64,000 nt of DNA from Chloroflexota bacterium (GTDB lineage: Bacteria > Chloroflexota > Anaerolineae > UBA4142): contig JACRMI010000191.1 of the NCBI GenBank assembly GCA_016215025.1, positions 124,001 through 188,000 on the forward strand. Direction: 5' to 3'. Within the stretch, counting starts at the first letter, position 1; each line of letters begins with the position of its first letter. The notes beneath the pieces are model-generated. The model was given only the letters and a program-made list of their open reading frames with translations. It was not told the DNA's origin and made no database searches. This document shows positions 25,513 through 33,763 of this stretch, in pieces. The translations under genes and the position numbers were made by a program.

Positions 25513-25582
25513 GTCACTCTGAGCGGAGCGAAGAGTCTCGCATTTCGCAAAAAGAGCGATGCTTCGCTTCGCTCAGCATGAC
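25513..25582. repeat. GTCA-CTGAGCGGAGCGAAG palindromic repeat, copy 1
   Basis: GTCACTCTGAGCGGAGCGAAG and CTTCGCTTCGCTCAGCATGAC are inverted arms around a short variable centre. Related copies are at 32579-32665, 43966-44037 and 53403-53504. It lies between the GH1 stop and the aldolase start. Confidence 0.85.
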
Positions 25583-25585
25583 AAT

Positions 25586-26914
25586 TCATAATCGTCCGTA
25601 CTTGTCCATCAGGTCGCCCGCAATTCCGTTCTCTCGGATGATGCGCGCGTAGATTCCGGCGCTGGGTCGCGGCGTACGCTTTTGCGTTTGAAAATCATTC
25701 GCAATCAACCCGAACTTGAGTCCCCAGCCTTCTTTCCACTCAAAGTTGTCGGTCAGCGACCAGTGAAAATATCCCTTGATCGGCACGCCTTCTTGATTCG
25801 CACGCTGCAATTGCGCGAGATGTGTAACCAGGTAGCGCGGGCGCAATTCATCCGTCGGATCGCAAATGCCGTTCTCCGCCACATAAATCGGTTTGCCGAA
25901 CTGCGCCATCCATTTGGCTGTCTCGTACAACGCTTCGGGATCAAGATCGCCACGCCCGAACCATTTCCGTAAATCATTTTCGTACGATACGCCCCAGGGC
26001 TTGGCAGGCATCTGGCGACCGAACAGTGTCATCGGCTTGGTCACGTCGATAGCAACGCGACTAGAAAAATAATAATTCAGTCCGATAAAATCCTGGGTAT
26101 CAACAAGTTCGGGAATCGATCCACTGCCCAACGGAAAACGTAAGCGACCATCTTGCAGCGCATAGAGAACCACTTGATTGAAAACACGATGCTGCATCGC
26201 CGCGATTTTGCAATTCAGCCACGACTGCGGATTTTGCGGCTTGAGCACCCGAATGTGATGTGCGATACCGACACGCGCATTCGGTTGCACGCGATGAATT
26301 GCACGAAAAGCTGCCGCGTGACCACGCAACAGGTTGACGACGACGTTCATGCCCAAGCCAAAATCTTTTTTGCCGGGGGGCCAGTTCGCATCGATGTAGC
26401 TGGCGTACGCGTAGACAATGGGTTCGTTGATGGTCACCCAAAAATCGCAGAGGTCGCCCAGCTCTTGGACTACTTTTGTTGCAAAGCGTTCAAACAGTGA
26501 CACGACCGATTGCGTTTCCCAAGCGCCTCGCGGAGCGTCGCGCAGCCAGCGCGGATTGGAAAAGTGATGCAGCGTAACCATCGGCATCAGGCCACGATCA
26601 CGCAAAGCGGTCAGCACACGGCGATAGTACGCAATCGCGTCGGCACTCCATTGTCCTTCGCTCGGCTCGATGCGACTCCACTCGATCGACAGGCGGTGCG
26701 CGTTGTGGCAAAATTTTTTCGCCAGATCGAAATCTTCGCGATAGCGTTCACCTTTGAACCAATCGCACGCCGAACCGGATCTATCGCCATTGTCGATACG
26801 ACCGGACGTTTGCTCCCAGTCCCACCAGTCGTTGTTATCGTTCGCGCCTTCGACTTGATGCGCTGCGGTCGCCGCTCCCCACAAAAATCCATCGGGAAAT
26901 TTTAAATCGCTCAC
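25586..26914 (-). CDS. GH1 beta-glycosidase
   Basis: 442-residue glycoside hydrolase family 1 enzyme. 'FPDGFLWGAATAAHQVEG' at the start, acid/base Glu164 in 'TINEP', nucleophile Glu347 in 'YVAENG', and 'HWSLTDNFEW' in the sugar-binding site. No signal peptide, so it acts on imported beta-glycosides. Its ATG overlaps the stop of the cyclase gene (ATGA), coupling it to that gene. Confidence 0.92.
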   Translation of the reverse strand: MSDLKFPDGFLWGAATAAHQVEGANDNNDWWDWEQTSGRIDNGDRSGSACDWFKGERYREDFDLAKKFCHNAHRLSIEWSRIEPSEGQWSADAIAYYRRVLTALRDRGLMPMVTLHHFSNPRWLRDAPRGAWETQSVVSLFERFATKVVQELGDLCDFWVTINEPIVYAYASYIDANWPPGKKDFGLGMNVVVNLLRGHAAAFRAIHRVQPNARVGIAHHIRVLKPQNPQSWLNCKIAAMQHRVFNQVVLYALQDGRLRFPLGSGSIPELVDTQDFIGLNYYFSSRVAIDVTKPMTLFGRQMPAKPWGVSYENDLRKWFGRGDLDPEALYETAKWMAQFGKPIYVAENGICDPTDELRPRYLVTHLAQLQRANQEGVPIKGYFHWSLTDNFEWKEGWGLKFGLIANDFQTQKRTPRPSAGIYARIIRENGIAGDLMDKYGRL

Positions 26915-29382
26915 ATCAATTTCCCATCGCTCTCCATATCGCGCAAACTCGTCAGCACAAACACTTCAACCGGAGTTATTCGACCTTTGACCGTCAACAT
27001 TTCTTTTGGCTGGACGCACACTTGATCGGCAATCCAATCGAAAGTTTGGCGACTGATGAGGATCTGCCCATTCTCCGCATTTTCTTGCAAGCGTTTGGCG
27101 ATGTTCACGGTATCGCCGACGGCGGTATAGTTCATCAAATCGTTTGTGCCGATATTGCCAACGACGGCATCGCCCGTATGCAAGCCAATTCGAAATGTGA
27201 GTCGATGGGTCTTGGGCAATTCTTTGGCAAACTGATTGACCTCACCTTGCAATGCAAGCGCTGCCAGAGCCGCCCGCAACGCATGATCGGCTTGCGACAA
27301 CGGCGCGTTGAACAACGCCATAACGCCATCGCCCAGGAATTTATCCAGCGTGCCTTCGTATCGCAAAATCGTTTGCGCCGCCAGCGACAGATAACCGTTC
27401 AACACCTTGACCAATTCTTCGGGTGGCAATTGTTCCGACAAGCTCGTAAAACCGTGAAGGTCGGCGAACATCGCGGTGATCAAATGGCGTTCGCCGCCCA
27501 ATGCAACCCGGTCCGGGAACGCCAACAGGCCTTCGACCACCGTCGGCGCAACATAGCGTTCGAATGTGTTGCGCACCCGTTGCTTTTCGCGCTCTTCGAC
27601 GCGACGTTGTCGTTCGAGGCGCGCTTGCTCTGTCAAGTCTTCGACGACGATGGCGACACCGACCATATCATCGGCGCGCCGAATCGCCGATAGGTGCAAC
27701 GTCAAGTGGACTTCGCCGCGCTCAGCCACACGACCGACCGCATCGCGCACAAGATGCTGCGCGCTTTGCGTCCATAACCGCGCCAGCAACAAATCCATCT
27801 GAGCGCCTTCGAGCGCAGGCAACACTTGATCGTAACGCTTGCCAATTGCCATGATGGTTGGCACACGGAAGATTCCTTCCGCCGCACGATTAAAGCTGAC
27901 GATTTCGCCCGCGCGATTCAGTGTGAGAACGCCGGTCGCAATACTCGCCATCGTCGAATCGAGATAATCACGCATCGAGCGCACTTCGGACATTTGCGCT
28001 CGCAGATCGGAGAGCAAGCGCGCATTTTCCAAAGCGACCGCGCTTTGGCTCGCGAGCAATTTCAGCAACGTCAATTCTTCATCGGTGTAACGCTCGGTTG
28101 ACACTTTGACACCAACAACCCAGACACCAATCAACGAACCGCGCGTGACGGGCAAATACACTTCGCCGTTCAACGATTGCAGAGCCGCCCGCGTGTCAGC
28201 GGTAAGATCGTTGTAGATGGGCAAGCGATCAATATCGTACTGCAACACCGGTCCACCGCGCGTTGCCAACGCATCGACCAACGACGATGTAGCATCCAGT
28301 CGAAAATTTTCTGGCGAACCGGATCGCGCTGGCAAAGGATAAAACGTATAAACATTTGAATTCTGTTCGACGATGAGCAAGCGCACATCGCGCGCACCAA
28401 CTACGCCTTGCAAAAGCGTGCGCCCCTCATCGACAAATTCATCGAGATTGATGCGCGTACTCAAGCGCCGATTGAACTGGCTGACGATTTGTTGCACATC
28501 GTAGCGATTCCCAAACAAAAACGTTTGAATGACTCGGTCGAGCCAGTTGTGCAGAGGTTGATAGACAAATGCCAGGATGAGTGCGGCGACAATTGCGCCA
28601 ACGAGGTTGCCTGTCGGATCGCTGCCCTGCAAGAGCGCGATCGCCGCTTCAAATGCCGAAAAATAAATTAGGATCGTAAACGTGCCAACAATGGCGACAT
28701 AGATCGTGCGGCGCAATAGCGCGCGCAAATCGACTAGGTCGTGGCGCAACACGGCGTACGATAGCAGCAAGATTCCGCCGATTTGCAGTGCTGCTTCGAT
28801 ATGACGATACGGATCGGGCAGCAACAAATCAAGCCCACCATCGAGAAAGAGAAACGCCGAGGCGAGCGCGGGATAAGCCAATCGATTGCGATGCAATGCA
28901 CCCAGCGTTTGCAGATACGCCTGAATGCCGATGAACATCGTAAGACCCGTGTAGAACAGCCAAATTGCGACGCGCGCAACAAAAATCAACGTCGCGGGTC
29001 CGATCAACCCGCCGACGTTGATCCAAATTTGGAATAAATCGACGATAATGATTCCGCCGATAAAGACGATGCCAGGGATCAGGTAACGCAACCGACGTTC
29101 GGAGCGAATGAACGACGGAACGATTGCATAGAAAAAGAGCGGCAGCGCGGCTTGAGCATAGATATGCAGACGCGAGAACAATTCTCGTACCGGCACAATC
29201 CAATTCCCCAGCGATCCAACAAATGCGAGATTGCTGACAAGCGCCAAACCAATATAGAGCCACAAGCGTTGATCAAGCGCATCTTGCCAGCGTCGTCGTG
29301 ACAACAAAAATAGCAGCAACCCAACATAGACGACAAGCGCGACAATGCGAATGATCCAAAGATCGTCAGGAAAGAAAAACAT
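26911..29382 (-). CDS. Membrane adenylate cyclase with GAF and PAS domains
   Basis: About 823 residues. The N-terminal third has about eight membrane helices, then a GAF domain ('YTDEELTLLKLLASQSAVAL' end), a PAS domain ('MASIATGVLTLNRAGEIVSF'), and a class III cyclase domain from about 640. The cyclase has metal aspartates in 'AMFADLHGFTSL' and 'KFLGDGVMALF', the adenine-specifying lysine in that segment, and 'YTAVGDTVNIAKRLQ' with the transition-state Asn/Arg. ATG at 29382 is chosen; the frame extends to 29424 into the aldehyde dehydrogenase gene. It lies eight bases after that gene and overlaps the GH1 start. Confidence 0.9.
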   Translation of the reverse strand: MFFFPDDLWIIRIVALVVYVGLLLFLLSRRRWQDALDQRLWLYIGLALVSNLAFVGSLGNWIVPVRELFSRLHIYAQAALPLFFYAIVPSFIRSERRLRYLIPGIVFIGGIIIVDLFQIWINVGGLIGPATLIFVARVAIWLFYTGLTMFIGIQAYLQTLGALHRNRLAYPALASAFLFLDGGLDLLLPDPYRHIEAALQIGGILLLSYAVLRHDLVDLRALLRRTIYVAIVGTFTILIYFSAFEAAIALLQGSDPTGNLVGAIVAALILAFVYQPLHNWLDRVIQTFLFGNRYDVQQIVSQFNRRLSTRINLDEFVDEGRTLLQGVVGARDVRLLIVEQNSNVYTFYPLPARSGSPENFRLDATSSLVDALATRGGPVLQYDIDRLPIYNDLTADTRAALQSLNGEVYLPVTRGSLIGVWVVGVKVSTERYTDEELTLLKLLASQSAVALENARLLSDLRAQMSEVRSMRDYLDSTMASIATGVLTLNRAGEIVSFNRAAEGIFRVPTIMAIGKRYDQVLPALEGAQMDLLLARLWTQSAQHLVRDAVGRVAERGEVHLTLHLSAIRRADDMVGVAIVVEDLTEQARLERQRRVEEREKQRVRNTFERYVAPTVVEGLLAFPDRVALGGERHLITAMFADLHGFTSLSEQLPPEELVKVLNGYLSLAAQTILRYEGTLDKFLGDGVMALFNAPLSQADHALRAALAALALQGEVNQFAKELPKTHRLTFRIGLHTGDAVVGNIGTNDLMNYTAVGDTVNIAKRLQENAENGQILISRQTFDWIADQVCVQPKEMLTVKGRITPVEVFVLTSLRDMESDGKLM

Positions 29383-29390
29383 TGCCAACC

Positions 29391-30803
29391 TTAAACGATT
29401 CGAAACGCATCCACCAACGTGCAACGACGTTCACGCGTAAATGTGATCGGGCGGGTCATACCTTCACCGGTGAAACCCGCAATCGAAAATGAAGTAAAAC
29501 CTTCGCCGCCATATCCTAGCCCCGCGAGACACGGACCGTTCTTGACAAAGATCGACACGTTGATTTCCTTTGCCATGCGGCTCAAATGATCGAGATTTTT
29601 CGAGTGCATGACCGCCGTGTGGCGGCGTCCGCCTTCGACGGCTATCGCAAAATCGATGGCGTCGTCGGCGGTCGGCACGCGCACGAGCGGCAGAATCGGC
29701 ATCATCTGTTCCGTCCACACAAGCGTATGCTCGCGCGGAACTTCGGCAATTCCTAATCGAACTTGGTCGCCCACCGTCACGCCGATTTCTTTTAGAATGA
29801 CCGATGGATTCTGCCCAATCAATTTTTTGTTTAGCCCAGTGGCTTTGCCCGTCTTGACCAGCTCGGAGAAAATGACTTTTTCGAGCTTGGTAATTTCTTC
29901 GCGCGACAAGATGTAGCAACCCAAACCGCGCAGCGCGGCGATCAATTTATCGGCGATCTGATCGACGACGATCAAATTCTTTTCGTCGGTGCAAATGATG
30001 TTGTTGTCGAACGATGCGCCTTTGATAATGTCGCGCGCCGCCTGATCGATGTCCGCCGTCTCATCGACGACGATGGGCGGATTGCCCGGTCCTGCGCAAA
30101 TCGCGCGCTTGCCGGATTGCATCGCCACGTGAACGACCGCTTCGCCGCCGGTGACCATCGTGCATTGCGTCCCAGGATGCTTCATCAACTCTTGCGCGCT
30201 TTCGATAGTCGGCTCGGCAATGCCGCACACCAAATTCGACGGACCGCCCGCTTCGATAATCGCTTGGTTCACGACAGACACCGCACGCCCCGAACATTCT
30301 TTGGCGCTGGGATGCGGATTGAACACAACGCCGTTTCCACCCGCAATCATCGCAATGCTGTTGTTGATGACGGTCGCAATCGGATTCGTCACCGGCGTAA
30401 TCGAGCCAATCACGCCAAACGGTGCGCGCTCCAGCAACGTCAACCCACGATCACCGCTCCACGCAATCGGCAGCAGGTCTTCGACGCCGGGTGTCTTGTT
30501 GGTCACAAGCAAATTCTTTTCGATCTTGTCTTCATAGCGACCGAGACCCGTCTCGCGCCACGCCGACCATGCCAAGACTTGAGCATTCTCGCGCAGTCGC
30601 TCGCGCACATGCGCGATAACTTCTTTGCGTTTTTCGAGCGGCAACGAAATCCACATCTTTTGCGCGCGCGCTGCCGCTGTGACCGCGCTGCCAATATCCT
30701 TGAACAAACCGGTGGATGTTGGCGCGTCGCCTTTGCGCTCTTTCAATTCCGCCATCACGTATTGGACAATGTTGGCAATGTCGCGTTCAGAAAGTTCAGC
30801 CAT
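29391..30803 (-). CDS. CoA-acylating aldehyde dehydrogenase, BMC cargo (PduP/EutE-like)
   Basis: 470 residues. The N-terminal helix 'LSERDIANIVQYVMAELKER' followed by a linker is a typical BMC encapsulation peptide. The body is an acylating aldehyde dehydrogenase with 'PFGVIGSITPVTNP' and catalytic Cys271 in 'FDNNIICTDEK', and the usual BMC-type 'GEGMTRPITFTR' tail. It converts the aldehyde made in the compartment to acyl-CoA using NAD and CoA. Upstream in the run come the EVE protein, two BMC-P, the small helix protein and BMC-T. Confidence 0.92.
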   Translation of the reverse strand: MAELSERDIANIVQYVMAELKERKGDAPTSTGLFKDIGSAVTAAARAQKMWISLPLEKRKEVIAHVRERLRENAQVLAWSAWRETGLGRYEDKIEKNLLVTNKTPGVEDLLPIAWSGDRGLTLLERAPFGVIGSITPVTNPIATVINNSIAMIAGGNGVVFNPHPSAKECSGRAVSVVNQAIIEAGGPSNLVCGIAEPTIESAQELMKHPGTQCTMVTGGEAVVHVAMQSGKRAICAGPGNPPIVVDETADIDQAARDIIKGASFDNNIICTDEKNLIVVDQIADKLIAALRGLGCYILSREEITKLEKVIFSELVKTGKATGLNKKLIGQNPSVILKEIGVTVGDQVRLGIAEVPREHTLVWTEQMMPILPLVRVPTADDAIDFAIAVEGGRRHTAVMHSKNLDHLSRMAKEINVSIFVKNGPCLAGLGYGGEGFTSFSIAGFTGEGMTRPITFTRERRCTLVDAFRIV

Positions 30804-30829
30804 GGTACCTCCGACACTCGAATGAGTTC

Positions 30830-31924
30830 CTACTCTGCGTCTTCGGCATATTCATCCAAGACACTGTCGGACAAATGTGCCAAATGTCGCTCTTGCGCCA
30901 ACTCTTTCACACTGTCATACGGAAGAAATGTACAACTCTCAGACAACGGTCCTTTCTCAAGCAAAGAGAAAACAGGACGTCGCAACTCTTGAAAAACCTT
31001 CTCGCGTCTTTCGCTTGGCGCAACAATGTGCAAATTGATGTCCATATTTGGTTGCAGCGCGAGCAAGTCTGCCATTCTCAAAATACCAGAATAAACCGAG
31101 GTCGTGTGTTCGACTTCAAACGCACGAACAATCGCACGGCCTCTGAGCCAGAGAATATCAATTTGCTCAATTGTTTTCAACGTTGTTTCATCATAATTCA
31201 GTGGCAGAGTATCCAATACCGGACGATAATCATCCTGCCATTCTGACAAAACAGCATTTCTGTCGCTACGTGGAATCCATATTCTCATACCCATCTGTGC
31301 GCCAATTTTTGCAAGTAGTGCTTGCATCTTGATTGACTCCCTAACCTCTGGGACTGGCGCTTCTTCCAAAGCTTCATTTTCCTGTGGCACAGAAACGCTT
31401 ACAGTTCTATCAATACGATGCACTTCATGAGACAAAATTCTTTCGTATTCGTGCAGGTCAACCTCGAAGATTTCGCCGCCATGTGCCTGTTTCAAGATAA
31501 ATTGTTCAAGAAACTGACCATCTTCCTCTTCGAGTCGATTTAGACTATTCCTAAATTTGCCAGTCCAGTACGCGTAATCTAAATCATAGTCACGTGTGAA
31601 TGATATTTTACGCCATACTCGCTCATCACGCATAGGAATAGATTTTTCTTTGGATAACCAAGCAATTGCCTTCACTTTGAAACGTATTACAAATGGATCA
31701 TCTTTTTCATAAAATAGGGGAGTGTCACTTCGAAAACACTCACTCGTGACTTCAAGAATTCCAATCCAACGGGAAAGCTTCGTCATATAGCAAACGAGCT
31801 TATCACCTGGATGGATTTTGCTGGCAGCATGTTGCTGGCGAGGGCGGAAACCTGAAATATCTTGGTTGGATTTCGAGAACGCTTCGTAAGTTTCGGGAGA
31901 GAACAGATCGAGATAATAACCCAT
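30830..31924 (-). CDS. EVE-like plus PD-(D/E)xK-like protein inside the BMC run
   Basis: 364 residues. Residues about 1-130 look like an EVE/PUA-like domain ('GYYLDLFSPETYEAFSKS', 'GFRPRQQHAASKIHPGDK', 'LVCYMTKLSRWIGILEVTSE'). The last 130 residues contain 'IDILWLRGRAIVRAFEVEHT' and 'TSVYSGILRMADLLAL', a pattern like nuclease-fold D...ExE/K cores seen with restriction-type proteins. This predicts a modified-base reader linked to a nuclease, not a BMC function. The ribosome binding site GAGGTGA overlaps the stop codon of the upstream BMC-P gene, so it is built into the operon. It looks AT-richer than its neighbours by eye. Domain calls are by pattern only. Confidence 0.65.
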   Translation of the reverse strand: MGYYLDLFSPETYEAFSKSNQDISGFRPRQQHAASKIHPGDKLVCYMTKLSRWIGILEVTSECFRSDTPLFYEKDDPFVIRFKVKAIAWLSKEKSIPMRDERVWRKISFTRDYDLDYAYWTGKFRNSLNRLEEEDGQFLEQFILKQAHGGEIFEVDLHEYERILSHEVHRIDRTVSVSVPQENEALEEAPVPEVRESIKMQALLAKIGAQMGMRIWIPRSDRNAVLSEWQDDYRPVLDTLPLNYDETTLKTIEQIDILWLRGRAIVRAFEVEHTTSVYSGILRMADLLALQPNMDINLHIVAPSERREKVFQELRRPVFSLLEKGPLSESCTFLPYDSVKELAQERHLAHLSDSVLDEYAEDAE

Positions 31925-31935
31925 TTGGTATCACC

Positions 31936-32208
31936 TCACTCTTTCAGATTTACCGAGTCAATAATCCCCACAATCGACGACCGCACCGGCTGATCTTTCA
32001 ATCCCATGATCTGCCGCGTCGAGCCACCCTCTTGACACACGAGCACCGTATCGCCGACACCCGCTTGCGCCAAATCTACGGCGATCAACGCATCGTCCGG
32101 TTTTTCGCCGGGCAAATGCATTGGCTGCACGAGCATAATTTTCTGCGCGTGATACGCCGGATGTTTGATGGTTGAAACGACTGTGCCAATCACTTTAGCA
32201 ATAAGCAT
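31936..32208 (-). CDS. BMC-P vertex protein (EutN/CcmL family), copy A
   Basis: 90-residue pentamer-forming shell protein that caps microcompartment vertices. Signatures are 'MLIAKVIGTVVSTIKHP', 'LIAVDLAQAGVGDTVLV' and 'CQEGGSTRQIMG', then 'VGIIDSVNL'. ATG at 32208 is chosen over 32229 because it starts the conserved first strand. It follows BMC-P copy B in the same direction; a third copy is at 50250-50540. Confidence 0.95.
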   Translation of the reverse strand: MLIAKVIGTVVSTIKHPAYHAQKIMLVQPMHLPGEKPDDALIAVDLAQAGVGDTVLVCQEGGSTRQIMGLKDQPVRSSIVGIIDSVNLKE

Positions 32209-32258
32209 GGTTTTTGTCTGATAGAACACGAATCACGCATCACGTGTTTCGTGTTCTG

Positions 32259-32573
32259 TTACGTGTAAAAACTTTCTCCGAATGGTAATTCCAAGCTGCC
32301 AGGGTCAACCGTATCCCAATGATCGATGACGCCGACGATGGCGAGGTCAGCGGGCGCGTTGGGCACAACCGCAAATGAGGCGTCGCGCGCGCGGACGAGA
32401 AACACAAAATCGCCGACACCGGCATCGACCACTTCGATAGCGACTTGCGGACGACCAATCGGCTCGCGCTTGGGCGTAAGCAATTGCGTGACGAGCAACT
32501 TGCGCCCATGCACCGCTTCGTCTTTGATTGTGGCGATCACTTCGCCTATGACTTGTCCGAGAATCATATCCAT
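32259..32573 (-). CDS. BMC-P vertex protein (EutN/CcmL family), copy B
   Basis: 104 residues: 'ILGQVIGEVIATIKDEAVHG', 'VAIEVVDAGVGDFVFLV', 'LAIVGVIDHWDTVD'. The last 15 residues ('SLELPFGESFYT' end) are an extra tail not in copy A. The start may be either of two ATGs (32573 or 32567). A palindromic repeat ends only six bases upstream, so its arm supplies the AGGGA used as ribosome binding site. Confidence 0.94.
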   Translation of the reverse strand: MDMILGQVIGEVIATIKDEAVHGRKLLVTQLLTPKREPIGRPQVAIEVVDAGVGDFVFLVRARDASFAVVPNAPADLAIVGVIDHWDTVDPGSLELPFGESFYT

Positions 32574-32578
32574 TCCCT

Positions 32579-32665
32579 GTCACCCTGAGCGGAGCGAAGG
32601 GTCTCACACCTCTGAAATGAGAGATGCTGCGGACGAAGTGCGTCCGACGCTTCGCTCAGCATGAC
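32579..32665. repeat. GTCA-CTGAGCGGAGCGAAG palindromic repeat, copy 2
   Basis: Begins GTCACCCTGAGCGGAGCGAAG and ends CTTCGCTCAGCATGAC. It fills the gap between the small helix protein and BMC-P copy B, ending six bases from the latter's ATG. Confidence 0.85.
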
Positions 32666-32674
32666 ACCAGGACT

Positions 32675-32986
32675 TTACTTCAATTGACTCAACACTCGCC
32701 GCACGATGCGCTCGATCATGACCGGATCGACGCTGGAACCCAGCTTGGCGATGACATCTGCTTTGACCTGGCTTACGACTTGCTCGACATTTTCTTTCGG
32801 CACGCTGGGCATTACAGTCGCAGGTTGCGCCGACGATGCAACGACCGTGCGCAAAACGATCCCCAATTTTTCGGCACGCTCGCGGGCAACATCGGTTAGA
32901 TACACATCATCCGTCAACGCGATTTCTTTCACGCCGCGCCGCGCCGCATCTTCCACATCTCGCTCAGTATAAATCGTCTTTGCCAT
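32675..32986 (-). CDS. Small BMC protein with EutQ/EutT-N-like part and terminal helix
   Basis: 103 residues from ATG 32986. The first part, 'YTERDVEDAARRGVKEIALT' then 'DVYLTDVARERAEKLGI', matches the short N-terminal motif of EutQ and EutT (LTP.AR..A...GI pattern). A linker rich in Ala/Ser/Pro follows, and the last 17 residues, 'DPVMIERIVRRVLSQLK', form an encapsulation-like helix. No enzymatic domain is present. It may be an adaptor or lumenal scaffold. It lies between BMC-T and BMC-P copy B. Confidence 0.75.
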   Translation of the reverse strand: MAKTIYTERDVEDAARRGVKEIALTDDVYLTDVARERAEKLGIVLRTVVASSAQPATVMPSVPKENVEQVVSQVKADVIAKLGSSVDPVMIERIVRRVLSQLK

Positions 32987-33043
32987 CTCAAACTCACTCA
33001 CGCAAATCCCATTTTGTCATTTGCCATTTGGAATTTGTCATTA

Positions 33044-33664
33044 CTAGACGCCTTCAATCGATTGCAACGCTTGCACGGCAGCTTGCTTGGCGGCTAGGAT
33101 TTCGGCTTCGCTGCCGGACAACCACATGCGACCGAATCGACCGACCGACGAAATGTGAATGATCTTGATCGTCGCATACTTTTCAGCTTCGTTCGCGGCG
33201 AGATTGATGTACGCTGCAGGCGCGCATTCCATGATAAAAAGTGTTTCGCCAGCGACGAGCATCGCGCCACGACGGAAGCGATTCAAGAGTTGGACCTGGT
33301 ACGGATCGACGTTAGTAATGACTTGAAGTGATGCGATCTCTGGTTTTTTGCGATCTTCAATTTTGAGTCCCAATCGATCCAGCACAACCTTGCCCGCTTC
33401 AAGCACTTCAGCTTGCGAATGCGAGTGAACCTCGAACATGCCGAATTCGCGTTCGACCAGTTGCGCGCCCGGCTTGGCTTGCGTCGCCTTCACCGCAATG
33501 TCTACGAGACGAAACACTTCATTGCCCGGCGCAACTTCGATGTAGAGGTCTGCCATTCCTTGCACCGGCAAATCGCCTTGCGTGATGGTGCCGACGAACG
33601 CCGCGTACTGCGGCTGCATTCGATCCAAATAAGCATAGCAACGAAGCTCAAATTTGTCTGCCAT
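33044..33664 (-). CDS. BMC-T tandem-domain shell protein
   Basis: 206-residue tandem BMC protein forming trimeric pseudo-hexamers of the shell. 'YAAFVGTITQGDLPVQGMAD' and 'LYIEVAPGNEVFRLVDIAVK' lie in the first BMC domain, and the second ends 'MWLSGSEAEILAAKQAAVQAL'. It is the first gene of the compact BMC run 33.7-24.7 kb. The pore-lining residues cannot be assigned safely by eye. Confidence 0.9.
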   Translation of the reverse strand: MADKFELRCYAYLDRMQPQYAAFVGTITQGDLPVQGMADLYIEVAPGNEVFRLVDIAVKATQAKPGAQLVEREFGMFEVHSHSQAEVLEAGKVVLDRLGLKIEDRKKPEIASLQVITNVDPYQVQLLNRFRRGAMLVAGETLFIMECAPAAYINLAANEAEKYATIKIIHISSVGRFGRMWLSGSEAEILAAKQAAVQALQSIEGV

Positions 33665-33763
33665 TCAATTCTCCCATGTACTGATTGCATCCACAGAATC
33701 TTGCGTAGTAAGCCGAACACATTTCATACGCAGGTTACCCCGCCGCATAATTTTGTGTCTACT

